The notes below the pieces were generated by a model. The model did no database searches, had not been told where the DNA came from, and worked only from the letters and a program-made list of their open reading frames with translations. The position numbers and the translations under genes were made by a program. 54,109 nt of DNA, taken from the NCBI GenBank assembly GCA_003427395.1, contig BFEA01000313.1, forward strand, positions 1,656,781-1,710,889. Reading direction: 5' to 3'. This document shows positions 11,401 through 22,609 of this stretch, in pieces. This DNA is from Chara braunii (lineage: Eukaryota; Streptophyta; Charophyceae; Charales; Characeae). Every line of letters starts with the position of its first letter. The stretch's first letter is position 1.

Positions 11401-12082
11401 GAACTTGCTACTGACCTTCAGACCCCGACTGCCTTTAGACTTTTGACTACCTGACAATCAGCCGAATGCTGCACCTATGACTTTAGAGTTTGCTTATCGA
11501 TATGAGCAGCTGATGCAGCAGGCTGTTGAACACATGCACAAGGCACAGGCGACGATGATGGAGTCCGAGAACAAACACCGCCGCCCATCCACGTTTCAGG
11601 TGGGAGAGAGAGTTTGGGTCAAGTCCTCAGAACTGGGACAGGAGCACGGGATATCCCGCAAGCTAATGCCACAGTACTTTGGACCATGGGAGGTATTGGA
11701 TGTCGTGGGGAATGAACCGGATGGCCCGTCTTATGTTATTCACATCCTTGGTCACTTACGCACTTACCCTGTCTTTCACGCCTCCAAACTTTCACCTTCC
11801 AAGGAAACAGATCAGTTTCCTACTCGACGCTCAATGCTGCCCCAACCATGGACGGAGAGATGGACATAGACGACATCGTGGATCACAGGGAGCTGCCCGT
11901 TCCAAGACCGACAGGCAGGGACGTCCTCGAAGTTGCAGTACCGAGTTCGGTTCCAACATCATCTGGATCCAAAGGAGGACCGCTGATTCACTAGGGAGGA
12001 ACTCATGCAGACCGCTCCTCAGATCGTAGCTCAATATGAGAAAACTATGCAGAAGGGAAAGCGCCAGATCATCGAAGAGTGA
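8405..12082 (+). pseudogene. Ty3 family 1 copy 1 pol (PR-RT-RH-IN-chromo, broken)
   Basis: This is the enzymatic polyprotein of the element. In order it has an aspartic protease with an unusual DTC at 8696; reverse transcriptase (IDYRGLN near 9440, YPDD at 9731-9742); RNase H (10160-10420); integrase HHCC zinc domain (HDATGH...CRVC, 10765-10890) and catalytic core to about 11260; a GPY-like module (11660-11800); and a chromo-like tail ending at TGA 12080. Stops occur at 10085 (TAA), 10430 (TAG), 10712 (TAA, where copy 3 has AAA) and near 11447 (TGA). A one-base loss near 11171 is compensated near 11330. RNase H reads TNHQTL where TDH is usual, and integrase reads SNRD where copy 3 has SDRD. 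It is translated by frameshifting from gag. Domain calls are firm. Confidence 0.88.
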
Positions 12083-12108
12083 ACTTCTCAGAGGACTAGC
12101 GAAGTTAT

Positions 12109-12119
12109 GGAGGAGGGAA
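12109..12119 (+). other. Polypurine tract, family 1 copy 1
   Basis: GGAGGAGGGAA lies directly before the TG that opens the 3' LTR and 27 bases after the pol stop. This is the expected position for the primer of plus-strand DNA synthesis. Confidence 0.75.
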
Positions 12120-13040
12120 TGCGAGGCTTATGCCCCTATGAGCCCCCTTTTTGGCCCTACCAAGTATCACATCGGCCGCCCTAAGTGAAGGCAGGCACGA
12201 CGAGGGCCTGAGGGCCCCTATTTCGGTCACCACGCAACTCAAGGAAATTCAGGCAGTTGCGCAGAGCCAGTTGGTTGAGAGAACCCAGGCCCTGGGCCGC
12301 CTATGTGAATGTATGGAAAGCAGGCCCTGGGCTGGATACGGGTACTGGGCCAAACACAGGCCAAAGGCAGCTGGGTACATGCAACCACCTCAGGCCCAAG
12401 GCCTGTTTTCATTCGGGTTGGGTCTCAGGCTACCGGGGCCTACTGGAAGCTTCCTGGGACTGAACGCAGGCAGGCCACTTTGATATAGCAAAGGGCCTGC
12501 CTCCACATTCGTCATTCGGGTGCTGGCTGCGTGCTGCGCAAGCGCTGCTGCGCTGAAGCTCGCTGGCACTCGCGCGCTCACGGGCGAGCAGGAAGGAGTA
12601 GGCAGCCATAGCCGAGCTGCGCTGCTGTAAGCTGGGTGTGGCGCAGGGTGGTCCTTGGGTGCAAGAGGCATTTGTGTGTTGGGGAACGAGGTTGCGAGTG
12701 AGGCGAGAGACATACCTAGTGCTGGAAGCGTGCGACATTGGTCGTTGTATGCTAGTATCGGGAAAGTTGTTGACGTCATCATTCGGCATTGTAGTCTAGG
12801 CTAGATAGGATCTGCCATTTGTAGTCTGGGCGCCGAGCGCCAGATACGATATCAACATTGGTTCTTCATTGATGATGATGATAGACTTTACCAGCATTGT
12901 TAATTATGAGCTCTTGGTGTCATCTTATTTGGCGAAACTCGTGATGCAATTCTGCTGCTGGTTCGAGGTCACAACTATCTGGTCTTGTGTATATGATGCT
13001 GTTTGATTGCTGAAGTTTGCTATTGCTCATCTTCCTTGCA
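12120..13040 (+). repeat. 3' LTR, family 1 copy 1
   Basis: About 921 bp, starting TGCGAGGC and ending CTTCCTTGCA, so it has TG...CA ends. It follows the polypurine tract and is homologous along its length to the 5' LTR of copy 2 at 25952-26887. Differences are many, so the insertions are old. The target duplication cannot be tested because the 5' end of copy 1 is missing. Confidence 0.82.
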
Positions 13041-13841
13041 TTACCCTCTGTTGACTCTTTTCCATCCAAAATTTTCCTGTGACTGCCTGACTGTATTGCG
13101 CTTGATCTGGGATGCTCAGATGGTGAATTTTGTACTGGAAAAGTAGAGATACTGTGAATTGTAGTTTTGCGCCGAGTCTAATTATAGTCTGTGCTAGCTA
13201 GGGTCAGTCGTAACTTCAATTCTGTCCGTCATAATTCAATTTTGTCAGTTGCCAGTGAATCGCAATCCAAAAATAGTCAGTATTCCATGAGGGCTTGATT
13301 GGATTTGCAGTATTTCACTGGAAACAGTGAATACTGTACTTCGCCATACCCAGGGTATGGCCGCCAGAGTCAGCAGGGCCGAAATTGGAGTCTGGGTTAG
13401 GATTCAGGGTCTCTAACTGAATCGCTCTATTTGATTGATCACTCTTGTCTGTGCTTGCCATGTTCGATCATTCTCACTGACTACTCTTGCTTTCTAGTGG
13501 GCTCTCGAAATCTAATGTCTCTCTGGAAAAGTAGTGGTTGTGTCTACTAACTCTAGTGTGGTGCAGGGTCAGTAAAAGGAAATCGTGTGAGAGATTTTAC
13601 TGGACTATCTGTCTGTCTGACACCTGACCCCAGAGAACCGTTCCAACCCAAATCGCTTGTTGCCCACACACCCACCTAACTCATGTGTCTGAGATAGCAG
13701 CGATTTCTAAGTGTCTGCAGGAATCTGTATATCGCTGCATACTCTTTGCTGTCTGTCTATTTCACCCCAGAATGGTAGGAGCCAGAGCCGAGAGGTTCTG
13801 ATCCAAAAAAAAAAAAAAAAAAGTGTTTTTGAAAGAGGAAA
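13041..13841 (+). other. Leader region before family 2 gag; no gene seen
   Basis: About 800 bp without a supported frame, between the family 1 LTR end and the family 2 gag start. I find no LTR copy or convincing PBS. It holds a strong hairpin at 13308-13336 (12 paired bases, one bulge, GAAA loop) and an 18-base poly-A run at 13805-13822. Confidence 0.5.
13308..13336 (+). other. Stable hairpin with GAAA loop
   Basis: CAGTATTTCACTG and CAGTGAATACTG pair over 12 positions with one bulged T, closed by a GAAA tetraloop. It lies about 500 bases before family 2 gag. A packaging or dimerisation role in the retroelement RNA is possible but is inference. Confidence 0.6.
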
Positions 13842-15440
13842 ATGGCGGATCAAGGTACTCAGCAGCAGCCACAGGTGGAAGTAGTGATGAAGGTAGAACC
13901 ACAACAACCTTCTACCTCCACCCCTACTACTCCTCTTACTACCAGTCAGCAGAAGACGGAGTTGCAGGAAAAAACGCAGCAGGAGTAGGCACTGCTAGCA
14001 GAACTTGAGCGGCAGGAAGCAGCCGAGCTAGAGGCAGCAACAAATACTTCCAGAAGGGAGTACCTGTTGGAGCAGCTAGGCAAGGTTTTGACAGTTGACC
14101 GCTGCTCCTAGGTGAACAAGAATCTGGCGGAGTGGGCCCTTTTGGAGCACAAGGCCACCGGTTCTTACTTCACTAACTGGGATGACCGCATCGGCCATTT
14201 GGAGCGCAGGGTGGATGACCTGACAGCTCAACAGTCCAAGATAGTGAAGGCAGTTCAGGATCTGACTGTTCAGCTGACAGCAGCCAAACTGATTGTTCCT
14301 CAGTCTCCTAGCCTCTCAGCGAAACCTAAACCTTCTCCTTCTCCTCCTTCAACTCCCTCTGGTTCACGTCATTCTTCCCCTTCACCACCTCCTTCCCAAA
14401 AGGCTACAGCCCAACCATCCTATGCATTTGTTGCTGCAGGAGATCAAAGAGGGCCCAAGATCCCAGCTCCCAAGAAGTTCAAAGGGGATGACCCAAAGAC
14501 CGATGTTGGGGACTCGGCCGCTGGGACCAAAGCCTACTTGAGGGGCTTTGTCTGCGCAGAACAGACCAAGGTGGCAACAATTCTGGGACTGTTGGAGGGA
14601 CCCACTCTAAAGTGGGCTACCTCTACTTCCAGCAGTCAACAACAATCTATGGACGACTGGGCCTTTGGGCTGGGGGTGGACAAACTTCTGCAGGCCCTTG
14701 AGGATCGCTTCGCAGACAAGGAGCGGGCCCGCAAAGCTGCTGACAAGATTGCTCGCTTGGGGCAGCAGCGCTACAGCGGTACCCTATAGTCCTTGTTTGC
14801 AGAGTTCGAGCAACTTACCTCTACCCCTGGGTTGGTCATGTCAATTGATGATCTGTTGACCAACTTCTGCAGGGCAGCGCCTAAGAAGTTTGTTGTTGAA
14901 TTGTACAGCGGTGGGCACAAGGATTGGAGATCCTTTGGCCGCGCAGCCCTGGACATGGAGGCCAAACTTCATGTTCAGGCCCCCTCCTCTGACAAGAGGA
15001 AAGGTGCCTTCCCTCGTGGTGGTAGAAAGGGAAAGGCAGCCTTTGCGCATGCAGCGTCTGCATCAGCTTCTGATTCAGACTCCCAGGCTGATACACCATC
15101 AGCTGGGACTGGACCAGCTGCTGAAACGGATGTTGCAGCGGCCCTGACTCAGGCTGTGCTGGGAGTTCTGCAACGGTAGAAAATATTCTCCCCCACCACA
15201 GCCTCAGCCAGTGCAAAGGGGAAGGACAAGGGACGTCAACCTTCCTCCTCCCAGCACCCTAATCTGCCAAAGGACGTCCGTATGCCAGCCGACCCACTCA
15301 ATCCCTCCACTCTCTCCTGGCATGACCTCAAGATCCAGGAGGGAGTGTGGAGAAGAAGGCAAAAGAGAAGGGTCTGCCTGAGATGTGAGGGACAACACTT
15401 CTTGAAGGACTGCCCTTACATGCCAGGCCCAAGACAGTAA
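13842..15440 (+). pseudogene. Ty3 family 2 gag (four in-frame TAG stops)
   Basis: This is the Gag polyprotein of a second Ty3 family. One frame runs from ATG 13842 (MADQGTQQQP...) to TAA near 15438. It has a Gln/Thr/Pro-rich N-terminus, a charged helical stretch, a predicted coiled coil around the DDLTAQQSKIVKAVQDL block, a Ser/Pro-rich linker, a capsid-like region and a short zinc knuckle CLRCEGQHFLKDC at 15375-15413 (CX2CX3HX4C, one residue shorter than usual between Cys and His). The frame is broken at 13986, 14109, 14787 and 15177, every time by TAG, and otherwise reads through. This pattern suggests CAG-to-TAG decay of glutamine codons. Pol lies in the -1 frame after an A7 run. Confidence 0.82.
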
Positions 15441-15441
15441 A

Positions 15442-18400
15442 AAAACTGAAGCAGACCCTGGGGACTGCAGTTTCCCCCAGTGCTGCACTTCCATCTTTTG
15501 ATGTAGGTGGATCTGCTGCTGCTTCAGTTAAGACAGAGTTTGAGTGTTTGGGGACTGCACGCGCAGCATCCTTCTGCTATGAGGATCCTGACCCGGATCA
15601 GGACCCGGGGCAGGATAAGCTTCAGTCACTTGCTGCTTTCTTCCTTCACCTGAAGGAACAAAAGAAAAGCAAGTCTGATCTCATCCTACTTTGGCCCCTC
15701 ATCAACAACATCAGGATCAAAGGGCTGTTGGATTGTGGACCCACCAGGAACTTCATATCTCCCAGTGTTGTCAAGAAACTGCATCTGGGCATGAAAGCTC
15801 AGCAGCTGCAGCAACCTTTGCTGGTCAGAATAGGCGACTCCACTGTTCTTACCATCAGGGAGAAGGTCAGGGGTATCCCTGTTACCTTCGACAGTGCTGG
15901 GGAAATCAGACACAGTCTGAACTTCTACATATTCCTGACTTACCCTTTGACCTAGTGTTCTCTACGCAGTGGCTAAAGGCCGTCAACCCAAGGATCGACT
16001 GGCAGATCCCAAAGGTTGAACTGCCTAACAGACAGGGGGTGTACCAGCCATGTATGATTGTTGCTGAACACCACCCTAAAACCAGTTGCTACTGTTTGAG
16101 AGCGAGGGAGTTTTATGCTCTCTCGCGCCAGTATGACCATGAGCGCCTGTTCTTGGCTCTGGTCAAGCAGACAGACGCTCCTACTGTTTCCTGTCCTCCT
16201 GAGATACAACAGGTTGTGGACTGATGCAGGAGCCCTTTGGGTTACCCAACCGGCCAACCAAGCATCACATTGAGCTACTACCTGGAGCNGTCCCTCCCAA
16301 GGGCCGCATCTACAGGATGTCCCCTGCCGAGCTTGAGGAGCTCAGAAAGCAGCTTGAGACCCTGACCAGCAAAGGCTGGATACGGCCCGAGCACTTATGA
16401 ATTTGGGGCACCAGTCCTCTTCGTCCCGAAAGGGAATGGAGAATTCANAATGNGCATCGACTACAGGGGTNTCAACAAGATNACTAGGAAGAGTACANAG
16501 CCACTTCCTAGGATCGATGACCTTCTGGATATGGTGCAGGGCTGCACAGTATTCAGCAAAGTCGACCTCAAATCTGGATATCACCANATTGAGATGGCNG
16601 AGGGGNATGTCTATAAGACANCCTTCAAGACCAGGTATGGTACTTACGAGTTCCTGGTCATGCCATTTGGACTTTGCAACGCCCCAAGTACCTTCCAGAC
16701 AGAGATGCACCGCATCGTCAAACCTCACCTGAACAAGTTCAGGGTTGTCTACCTAGATGACATCCTGATATTCAACCGAACTGCCAGGGAACATGCAGAG
16801 CACTTGACTCTAGTTCTTCAGTCGTTACGCGACAACCAGTATAAGATTAATAGAGAGAAGTCCTCTTTTGGAGCTCCCTCTGTCATCTATCTGTGTCACG
16901 TAATCTCTGGAGATGGCCTGGCTCCTGAAGCAGCCAAGATAGCTACAATTCGGGACTGGCCACAGCCACAGACAGTGAGGGATGTCAGGTCCTTCATGGG
17001 TTTAGCCTCCTACTACAGAAAGTTTGTCAGGAACTTTTTTGCAGTGGTTGCACCCCTGACCAACCTAACAAAGAAAGACACTTCTTTTCTTTGGTCCCTT
17101 CCCTGTCAATTGGCCTTCACACGACTCAAGAAGGCCTTGACTCGTGCACCAGTGCTGAAGTTGCCTGACCCCACTCTGCCATTCATCCTGACCACTTACG
17201 CTAGTCATTATGGCATTGGGGCAGTTCTTCAGCAGGATGATAGGAATGGTCTACCGCGTGTAGAGTTCATGAGTAAGAAGATCAAAACGCAGAAGCTTCA
17301 GGACTCTACCTACGAGAAAGAGTTATATGCTCTTGTTTGTGCCCTGAAACATTGGAAGCACTTTCTCCTGGGAAGACACTTCGAGAACTTTTCAGACCAC
17401 TCCACCTTACAATGGATGAAGTCCCAAGGAGAGTTAAATGATAAGTTGGCACGGTACATTCAGTTCATAGACATGTTTGACTTTGAACTGAAGCATAAGA
17501 AGGGCTGCTACAATAAGGTAGCAGATGCCCTCTCTCGTAGGCCTGACTCTTTTACATTGATCTCCTCTACTCACTCCTCTCCTCTACTCACTCCTTTGGA
17601 AAGGAGACCCGTCAGACCATTGCTCGTTTTTTGCCTCAGGAGCCGACTTATGGACCCATAGTTAGGAATCTGCAAGCGGATCCCAATTCTGAACCCGGCT
17701 ATGCCCTGAGTTCAGACTTGCTGTATACTTACAGCAGAGGGGAGGAACGCTTGTGCATTCCCCAAGATCAGCGGCTCAGGACACTGCTGATGTCAGAGTG
17801 GCATGATGCCCGTGGACATTATGAGTTCTTAAAGTCATATGCAGCCCTGTCGCAGCGCTTCTTCTGGAAGGAGATGCGGAGTGATATCCTGCGCTATGTG
17901 GAAACCTGTGAGCTTTGCCAAAGGAACAAGGTCCAACGTAGGCCTCCTCTGGGACTACTCAAACCCTTACCCACACCTGATGGCCCTGCTGAATCTGTGT
18001 CGATTGATTTCACAGATTTAGGCAAGACCACCCCTCGTGGCATGCGTCAGGTAATGGTCTGTGTGGACAAGTTTTCCAAATACGTAGAGTTCATCCCCTT
18101 GCCAGAGGTAGCTAGAGTCCCGGCTGTGAGAGCAGCCTTTTCAGAGAGGTGGGTCACACATCATGTACTGCCCACTTCTACAGTCAGTGATAGAGACCCC
18201 CGATTTTGCAGCGATGAGTGGCAGTCCTACTGTAAGGACTACCTGCACTCATGACTGGACATGACCTCTGGTCATCATCCTGAAGCCAATGGTCAGGCTG
18301 AAGTCCTTACTTGGCTCGGGCACAACTTGTTTAAACATGTCTGTCCATTCCTCGACTGGGTTCAGTCCATACCGGTTGCACTGGGGACGTGAACCACGAC

Positions 18401-19035
18401 AGCCTCTCGATGATATCATCGATAAGGCTAAGTCAGACCTGACACCAGGCACCGCAGAGTTCACCAGACGCTACCGCATAGATGTGGAAAAAGCACGGAT
18501 GAACTTGTTCAAAGCCCAAAAGGCAATGACTGAACAAGCTAATCGCCACAAGCGGCCTTCCCCCATCCGCACTGGTGATTATGTCTGGGTAGCCAGTTCT
18601 GAGTTATCGAGGGATGAAGATATTTCCCCTAAGTTGTTGCCTCGCTATTTGGGTCCATGGCAGGTCTTAGATACAGTGGGCGCTGATCCATTCGGCCCAT
18701 CCTATGTCATCGACATCCCGCTGCATCTACGAACCTACCTGGTCTTCCATGCATCTAAGCTGCTTCCATTCACCCCAGCTGATGCATTCCCAGACCGGCC
18801 CCCTCAATTTGGTCCACCGATCCCTGGCAAGGGGTATGACGTGGAATGGATTGAGGATGAGTGGGGCACAGGCCCCGATCAGCAGTATCTTGTGAAGTTC
18901 GCTTTCCAGCCTCCTACGGAGAACAAATGGTTCTACAGAAAGGAACTTCTCAAGACAGCAAAGTCAGTTGTTCTGCGATATGAAGCGGCTCAGAAGGGCA
19001 ACTTTCCTCGCCTTTCACCTCGTCTGCATCCCTAG
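15442..19035 (+). pseudogene. Ty3 family 2 pol (PR-RT-RH-IN-chromo, frameshifted)
   Basis: Pol polyprotein remnant. The protease has LLDCGPTRNFIS near 15730, with Cys in place of the usual Ser/Thr. RT follows from about 16300 with YLDD at 16750-16761. RNase H (17180-17540) has TYAS where TDAS is usual. Integrase has HDARGH...CELC (17800-17930) and the core through HHPEANGQ near 18280. A GPY-like module (LGPWQVLDTVG, 18640-18770) and a chromo-like domain (18830-18990) end at TAG 19033. Frameshifts lie near 15935, 16225, 16390 and 17600, a TGA at 18252, and a deletion near 18300 in the integrase core. Several Ns in 16290-16622 make the RT start uncertain. A chromo tail marks a chromovirus-type element that targets marked chromatin. 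Confidence 0.85.
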
Positions 19036-19068
19036 CTCGGAGGTCCTCGCTCCCCGGGTGGGTACGCC

Positions 19069-20166
19069 TGCAATGACTTGCTGATTTTGACTGCCGAGAC
19101 TGAATGCGAGGCTGTACAGTACCAGCGGTAGGGTAGATTCGTCATTTTGTTTGGCTGAGGGCTAACCGAGAGACCTACCTGTACGAAAAATCCGTGAGGG
19201 ACATATCTGCAAATATGGGAAATATAGGCCCAACACTAACCCGAATTTCCTATAGCTACCCCTACTGCGTATAGCAGGCCCGGGCTACCCCTAGGACGGA
19301 CAGGCCCGAAGGGCCTATACCGATAGACGGTCCTATAGCCTATAGCCGGGTAGGGAGAGGCCGAGAGGCCGAAACTGGAACGGTACCGGTCGGTCCAGTT
19401 AGTCGGGTCTAGGTCTAGGCTAGGGTAGTGTAGATCTATTAATAGATTAGGAAAATCGGTTCGGGACTTTTGGCGGTTCATTTCTCGCAAAGCAGGGTTT
19501 GGAGAAGCCAAGCAAGTTGGTGGCGGTGATTGTCTACAGGCGGTATCCTAAGACCCTCGCCGTGGACGGCAGCCATACCTGACCCTTCTGAAGGTTGTCG
19601 GAGTTGGGGCATCCTCAACGCATCTACCCCTGAGGGTATCTGCGTCTGGCCGGGCTATCTCGAGGCTCTTCACTGAGTGTTTGCGGGTGGCGGTAGCCAG
19701 AGCTGCCTGTTTCTTCGTCAGAGTTGTCCATCGACACTGAAGACTCCATCGCATGATCTGTTCTTCATCTGGGTGGCTGGCGCTGGCCTCTGGGAGGCTG
19801 TTTCCGTTGTGCGCTACTAACTGGGTGTAGGGTAGAGAGTGGAGTGTGGGGTTCTGAGTGTGGCGAGATACTGAAACAAACTTTGTAACGATATCTGGTT
19901 TTAATTGGCTTTTCATCAGTGTGAATTTCCAATTGTTATCCTCGCAGGTTTCTTCTTGTGATTGGTTGTTGGGAGTTTGTCAGAGAGTGAGAAACACGCA
20001 GTGTCCTCTCCCCATCTGTGCATGGCTGAACTTTCGCTGTTTACTCTGATTTGTGTACAGTTGGACTCTGTTTCCTCTCCCCCTTCTCTTATGCATGTAT
20101 GGGCGTGTATGAGACTGCCTGTGTGTGAGTGGCGGTAAAAATCATCAGACAACCAAGTTCATAACA
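19069..20166 (+). repeat. LTR (3' LTR or solo LTR), same family as 24671-25669
   Basis: About 1098 bp from TGCAATGACTTG to TTCATAACA (TG...CA). Its reverse complement is very close to the solo LTR at 24671-25669, especially over 19550-20166, with about 100 bp of indels. It begins 33 bp after the family 2 pol stop, so it could be that element's 3' LTR. However, a better polypurine-like TTGAGGGGG followed by TGTTAGTG lies beyond it at 20197-20206, so it may be a nested LTR. I see no flanking duplication. Confidence 0.75.
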
Positions 20167-20682
20167 TTTAGTTACTCGCTCGAGGGGACCTCGCTCTTGA
20201 GGGGGTGTTAGTGTAAGGACCTGCCAAGTTTGGGTGTCACGCTGCTGGAGTGACCAGCAGAGGAGCGCTGTGTTGAGTGTTGGGGGAGAGGAGCGCCAGG
20301 GCTTCCACCTTGGCTATGGTTGACAGCGCTTGGTGGGAGGAGGAAGAAGACGGGGACTAGGAGAGGGGAGGGGTACTTACCTGGCTATGGTGGACGCCAT
20401 CTTCATCACCTTGGTAGGCGCTGCATCCGAAACCCCCATTGGGCTAGCGCTGCATCGAGAAGCTTCGAGGCAGAGTCAGGCGTGGCGGCCTGAGAGGAAG
20501 AGGCCATAGCTGCTTTGCATTGTGTTTTGCACATCAGGGCAAGTCCCTTAGTTGCCCGCCATAGCCTCGGCCTGGATGAAGAAGAGCGAGGGAAGCCATG
20601 ACTATGGTGGACCTCAAGTTGTGCTGGCAGTAGAAGATGGATTCGGACATTCATAATGATTGATTCTGGTTCAGCCATTCAT

Positions 20683-20705
20683 CATTATTATTATTATTAT
20701 TTATT
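20683..20705. repeat. (ATT)n microsatellite
   Basis: About seven repeats of a trinucleotide in an AT-rich stretch. Confidence 0.9.
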
Positions 20706-20789
20706 GTTTGAACGAGAGAGCAGGATATAAGGAGGAGGAGCTGATTGGCGAAGGGGGGGGGAATTATGATGGGTCTTTTGCTTGTGAAC

Positions 20790-20848
20790 ATCTTCTTCTT
20801 CTTCTTTCTTCCTTCTTCTTCTTCTTCTTCTTCTTTCCCTCTCTCTCC
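20790..20848. repeat. (CTT)n imperfect microsatellite
   Basis: A run of CTT units broken by TTT and CC interruptions, continuing into a CT-rich tail. It is polypurine on the minus strand. Confidence 0.9.
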
Positions 20849-21463
20849 TCTCAAGTTCATTCATTTCTTTTGCAATTGGACGACATTGTACTTTCTTGTG
20901 AATTTGCACTTTGAAATTGGCCAGGATCGTAACACCCCGAAGTTGGAGGCACATTGCCTCAAAGTTGAGTTTTGCATTGTGAATTGGACCAGGCCATTGC
21001 TAACCACTGAAATGAGACATGTCTGCTCCTGGTTGACTTGAGAATCTGATTACCACCGGTTGGCACCTATTACTGCGTTCAAGTACGAAGATCCACAACG
21101 ACGATTGGGAAGAGGGCACACTGGTGCTGTGTAGTTGTGTGGGTGTGAGGGTGTGCAGGTATATGGTACACACGCCTATGAGTGGGTACTTCTCAATGTG
21201 TGAATGTATCTGAACGTGAACATGGCATTGCCTTCCTCTGCTTCTGCAATCCCTTCCTCACTTCTGACGTTCAGTCATGTGTTTGCACAGCATTTGGTGA
21301 GATTGCTAAAGAAACAACATACATCAACCAGTGAAGTCGCCACAGCTTGATGCAACCCCATCTTCATGAGATACTGTGCTGGGAAAAGATTGCAGTCCAT
21401 TGATTTTTTTCTCCATCTTCATGGCAACTGTGATTATCGAAGAAGAGAAGGCGCCTCACTCAC

Positions 21464-21784
21464 CTTGTCAGTGAACATGTCGCGAACAACTGCAACCGTG
21501 GGACCCATCGCCCGATGGAGAATTGTCGGGAGAATAGCATTTGTTGAGGTTACTGCAGCAGCAGCAGCTGCAGTTGCAGCTTCAACAAGAATCTCCCTCC
21601 ATGTTTCCATCAACTTAACTACATCTTTCTCCAGCTCATCCTCACCATGATCACATGCTTCTGTACGAACGATAAGGCTGAATCCCGCAGGACGAATCCT
21701 CTTTGCAATGCTCTTTAGCCTTGCACGCTCTTGGCCACTGATTTTCTGCGATACTCCGACCATCCCACCACAGGGTACCAGCAC
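21464..21784 (-). CDS. RNE: RNase E/G-like protein, internal exon (catalytic N-terminal half)
   Basis: This 107-codon exon is clearly related to RNase E/G, the endonuclease that processes plastid or bacterial RNA. It reads VLVPCGGMVGVSQKISG..., then the 5'-sensor block LIVRTEA (the Arg-Thr pair that contacts the RNA 5' monophosphate in the family), a long helix, then ILPTILHRAMGPTVAVVRDMF. It is bounded by an acceptor (pyrimidine-rich TGTCTTTTTCGCAG) and a donor (GACAAG then GTGAGT), both in phase 0. An intron excludes a bacterial source, and in plants the protein is plastid-targeted. The inserted Ala run is longer than I would expect. Exons for the C-terminal catalytic Asp residues and zinc link are not visible downstream, so the gene may have long introns or be incomplete. 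Confidence 0.8.
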
Positions 21785-22417
21785 CTGCGAAAAAGACAGT
21801 ATAACCGCACTCCCAGTGAACTGAAAGGGTATCAAAATTGCAAGATAGCAGACCCACTTAAGCAGCCCCATAATTTGACAACAAGCAATTTCTGTTGATG
21901 TCAACTTTCACTTTTCTCGTTCCAATCTTCCCCACTGTTTTTGTCTTTGTGATTTAGGTGTATGGATCCTTGAAAGGATGTCCCAGCCTTCTTGGAGTGA
22001 ATCACATGAATGCCTCTTGCTCTGTTGCACAATACTCAGCCATTCCCCCCCTTTTCTTTTCAACTTCAACATCTTGTCAGCATCCACCAATTGTAAGGAT
22101 GGCTATGCGAGGATTTCGGGTACATAATTTCATTAAAACACGAATGGAGTCGAGAGTTCCACTGCTTGGCTCGAAGAGCGGAGCCTAAACGGTTGTGACA
22201 AGTGCTCTCCGAACCGTGCGAGATGGTCACCCATCACATGGCTCTCCAACTCAAATTGCTTTATTATTATATAAAAGAACAAATTGTTAGGAGACAGCAT
22301 CCACATATGGCCACTCGCTCTTGCAAATTCGAGATGGCAGGTCAAACACGGATTCACACTCGATTACAAAGTGAAAATGCCGTGAAACTTCAAAATCCAC
22401 GAAGCTCTGTCACTCAC

Positions 22418-22520
22418 TGGTACACAGACTCTGCCCATAACAGGGATGCCTCCCATGTTCCCAAGGATCCGGCCAGCCACTGCACCCAGCATCAGCACTC
22501 CAGAATGACAATTCAGCTTC
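22418..22520 (-). CDS. Possible RNase E/G-like upstream exon (S1-type segment)
   Basis: The minus strand encodes VLMLGAVAGRILGNMGG followed by IPVMGRVCVP, then a donor-like CCA/GTGAGTGAC at 22418. The pattern V-x-L-G-x-V...N-M-G-G resembles the start of the S1 RNA-binding domain in plant RNase E proteins, and the order relative to the 21464-21784 exon is right. The upstream boundary is not determined. A connecting segment expected between the two exons (the TKGP-containing block) is not found in 21785-22417. It is a short, weak match that could also be chance. Confidence 0.35.
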
Positions 22521-22609
22521 CACACAAGACTTTTGTTACTTGGCCTTAGGTACTGGTAACGTTCTGGCCTGGCCTGAGTTGTGCCATGCAACCTGCTGGA
22601 CACCCTACC

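Larger units (their letters stand above)
20167..21463. other. No gene seen; possible LTR boundary and simple repeats
   Basis: TTGAGGGGG at 20197-20205, followed by TGTTAGTGTAAGG, resembles a polypurine tract plus LTR start. A CTTGGCTATGGT-type block occurs twice, near 20310 and 20385. The rest, including 20850-21463, has no supported coding frame. It could be a 3' intron of the RNase E/G-like gene on the minus strand. Confidence 0.4.

Noticed and set aside
15436-15450. AAAAAAC slippery site at the family 2 gag-pol junction
   Set aside because: In the gag frame the TAA stop comes before the A-run, so ribosomes would stop before reaching it. An indel in the A7 run is as likely.
20660-21041. 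Poly-Phe/Ile open frames around 20700-20860
   Set aside because: They come from the ATT and CTT microsatellites and have no other coding signal.
22190-22260. 5S rRNA fragment (GATGGGTGACC on the minus strand)
   Set aside because: The match covers only about 12 bases and the rest of 5S is absent on both sides.
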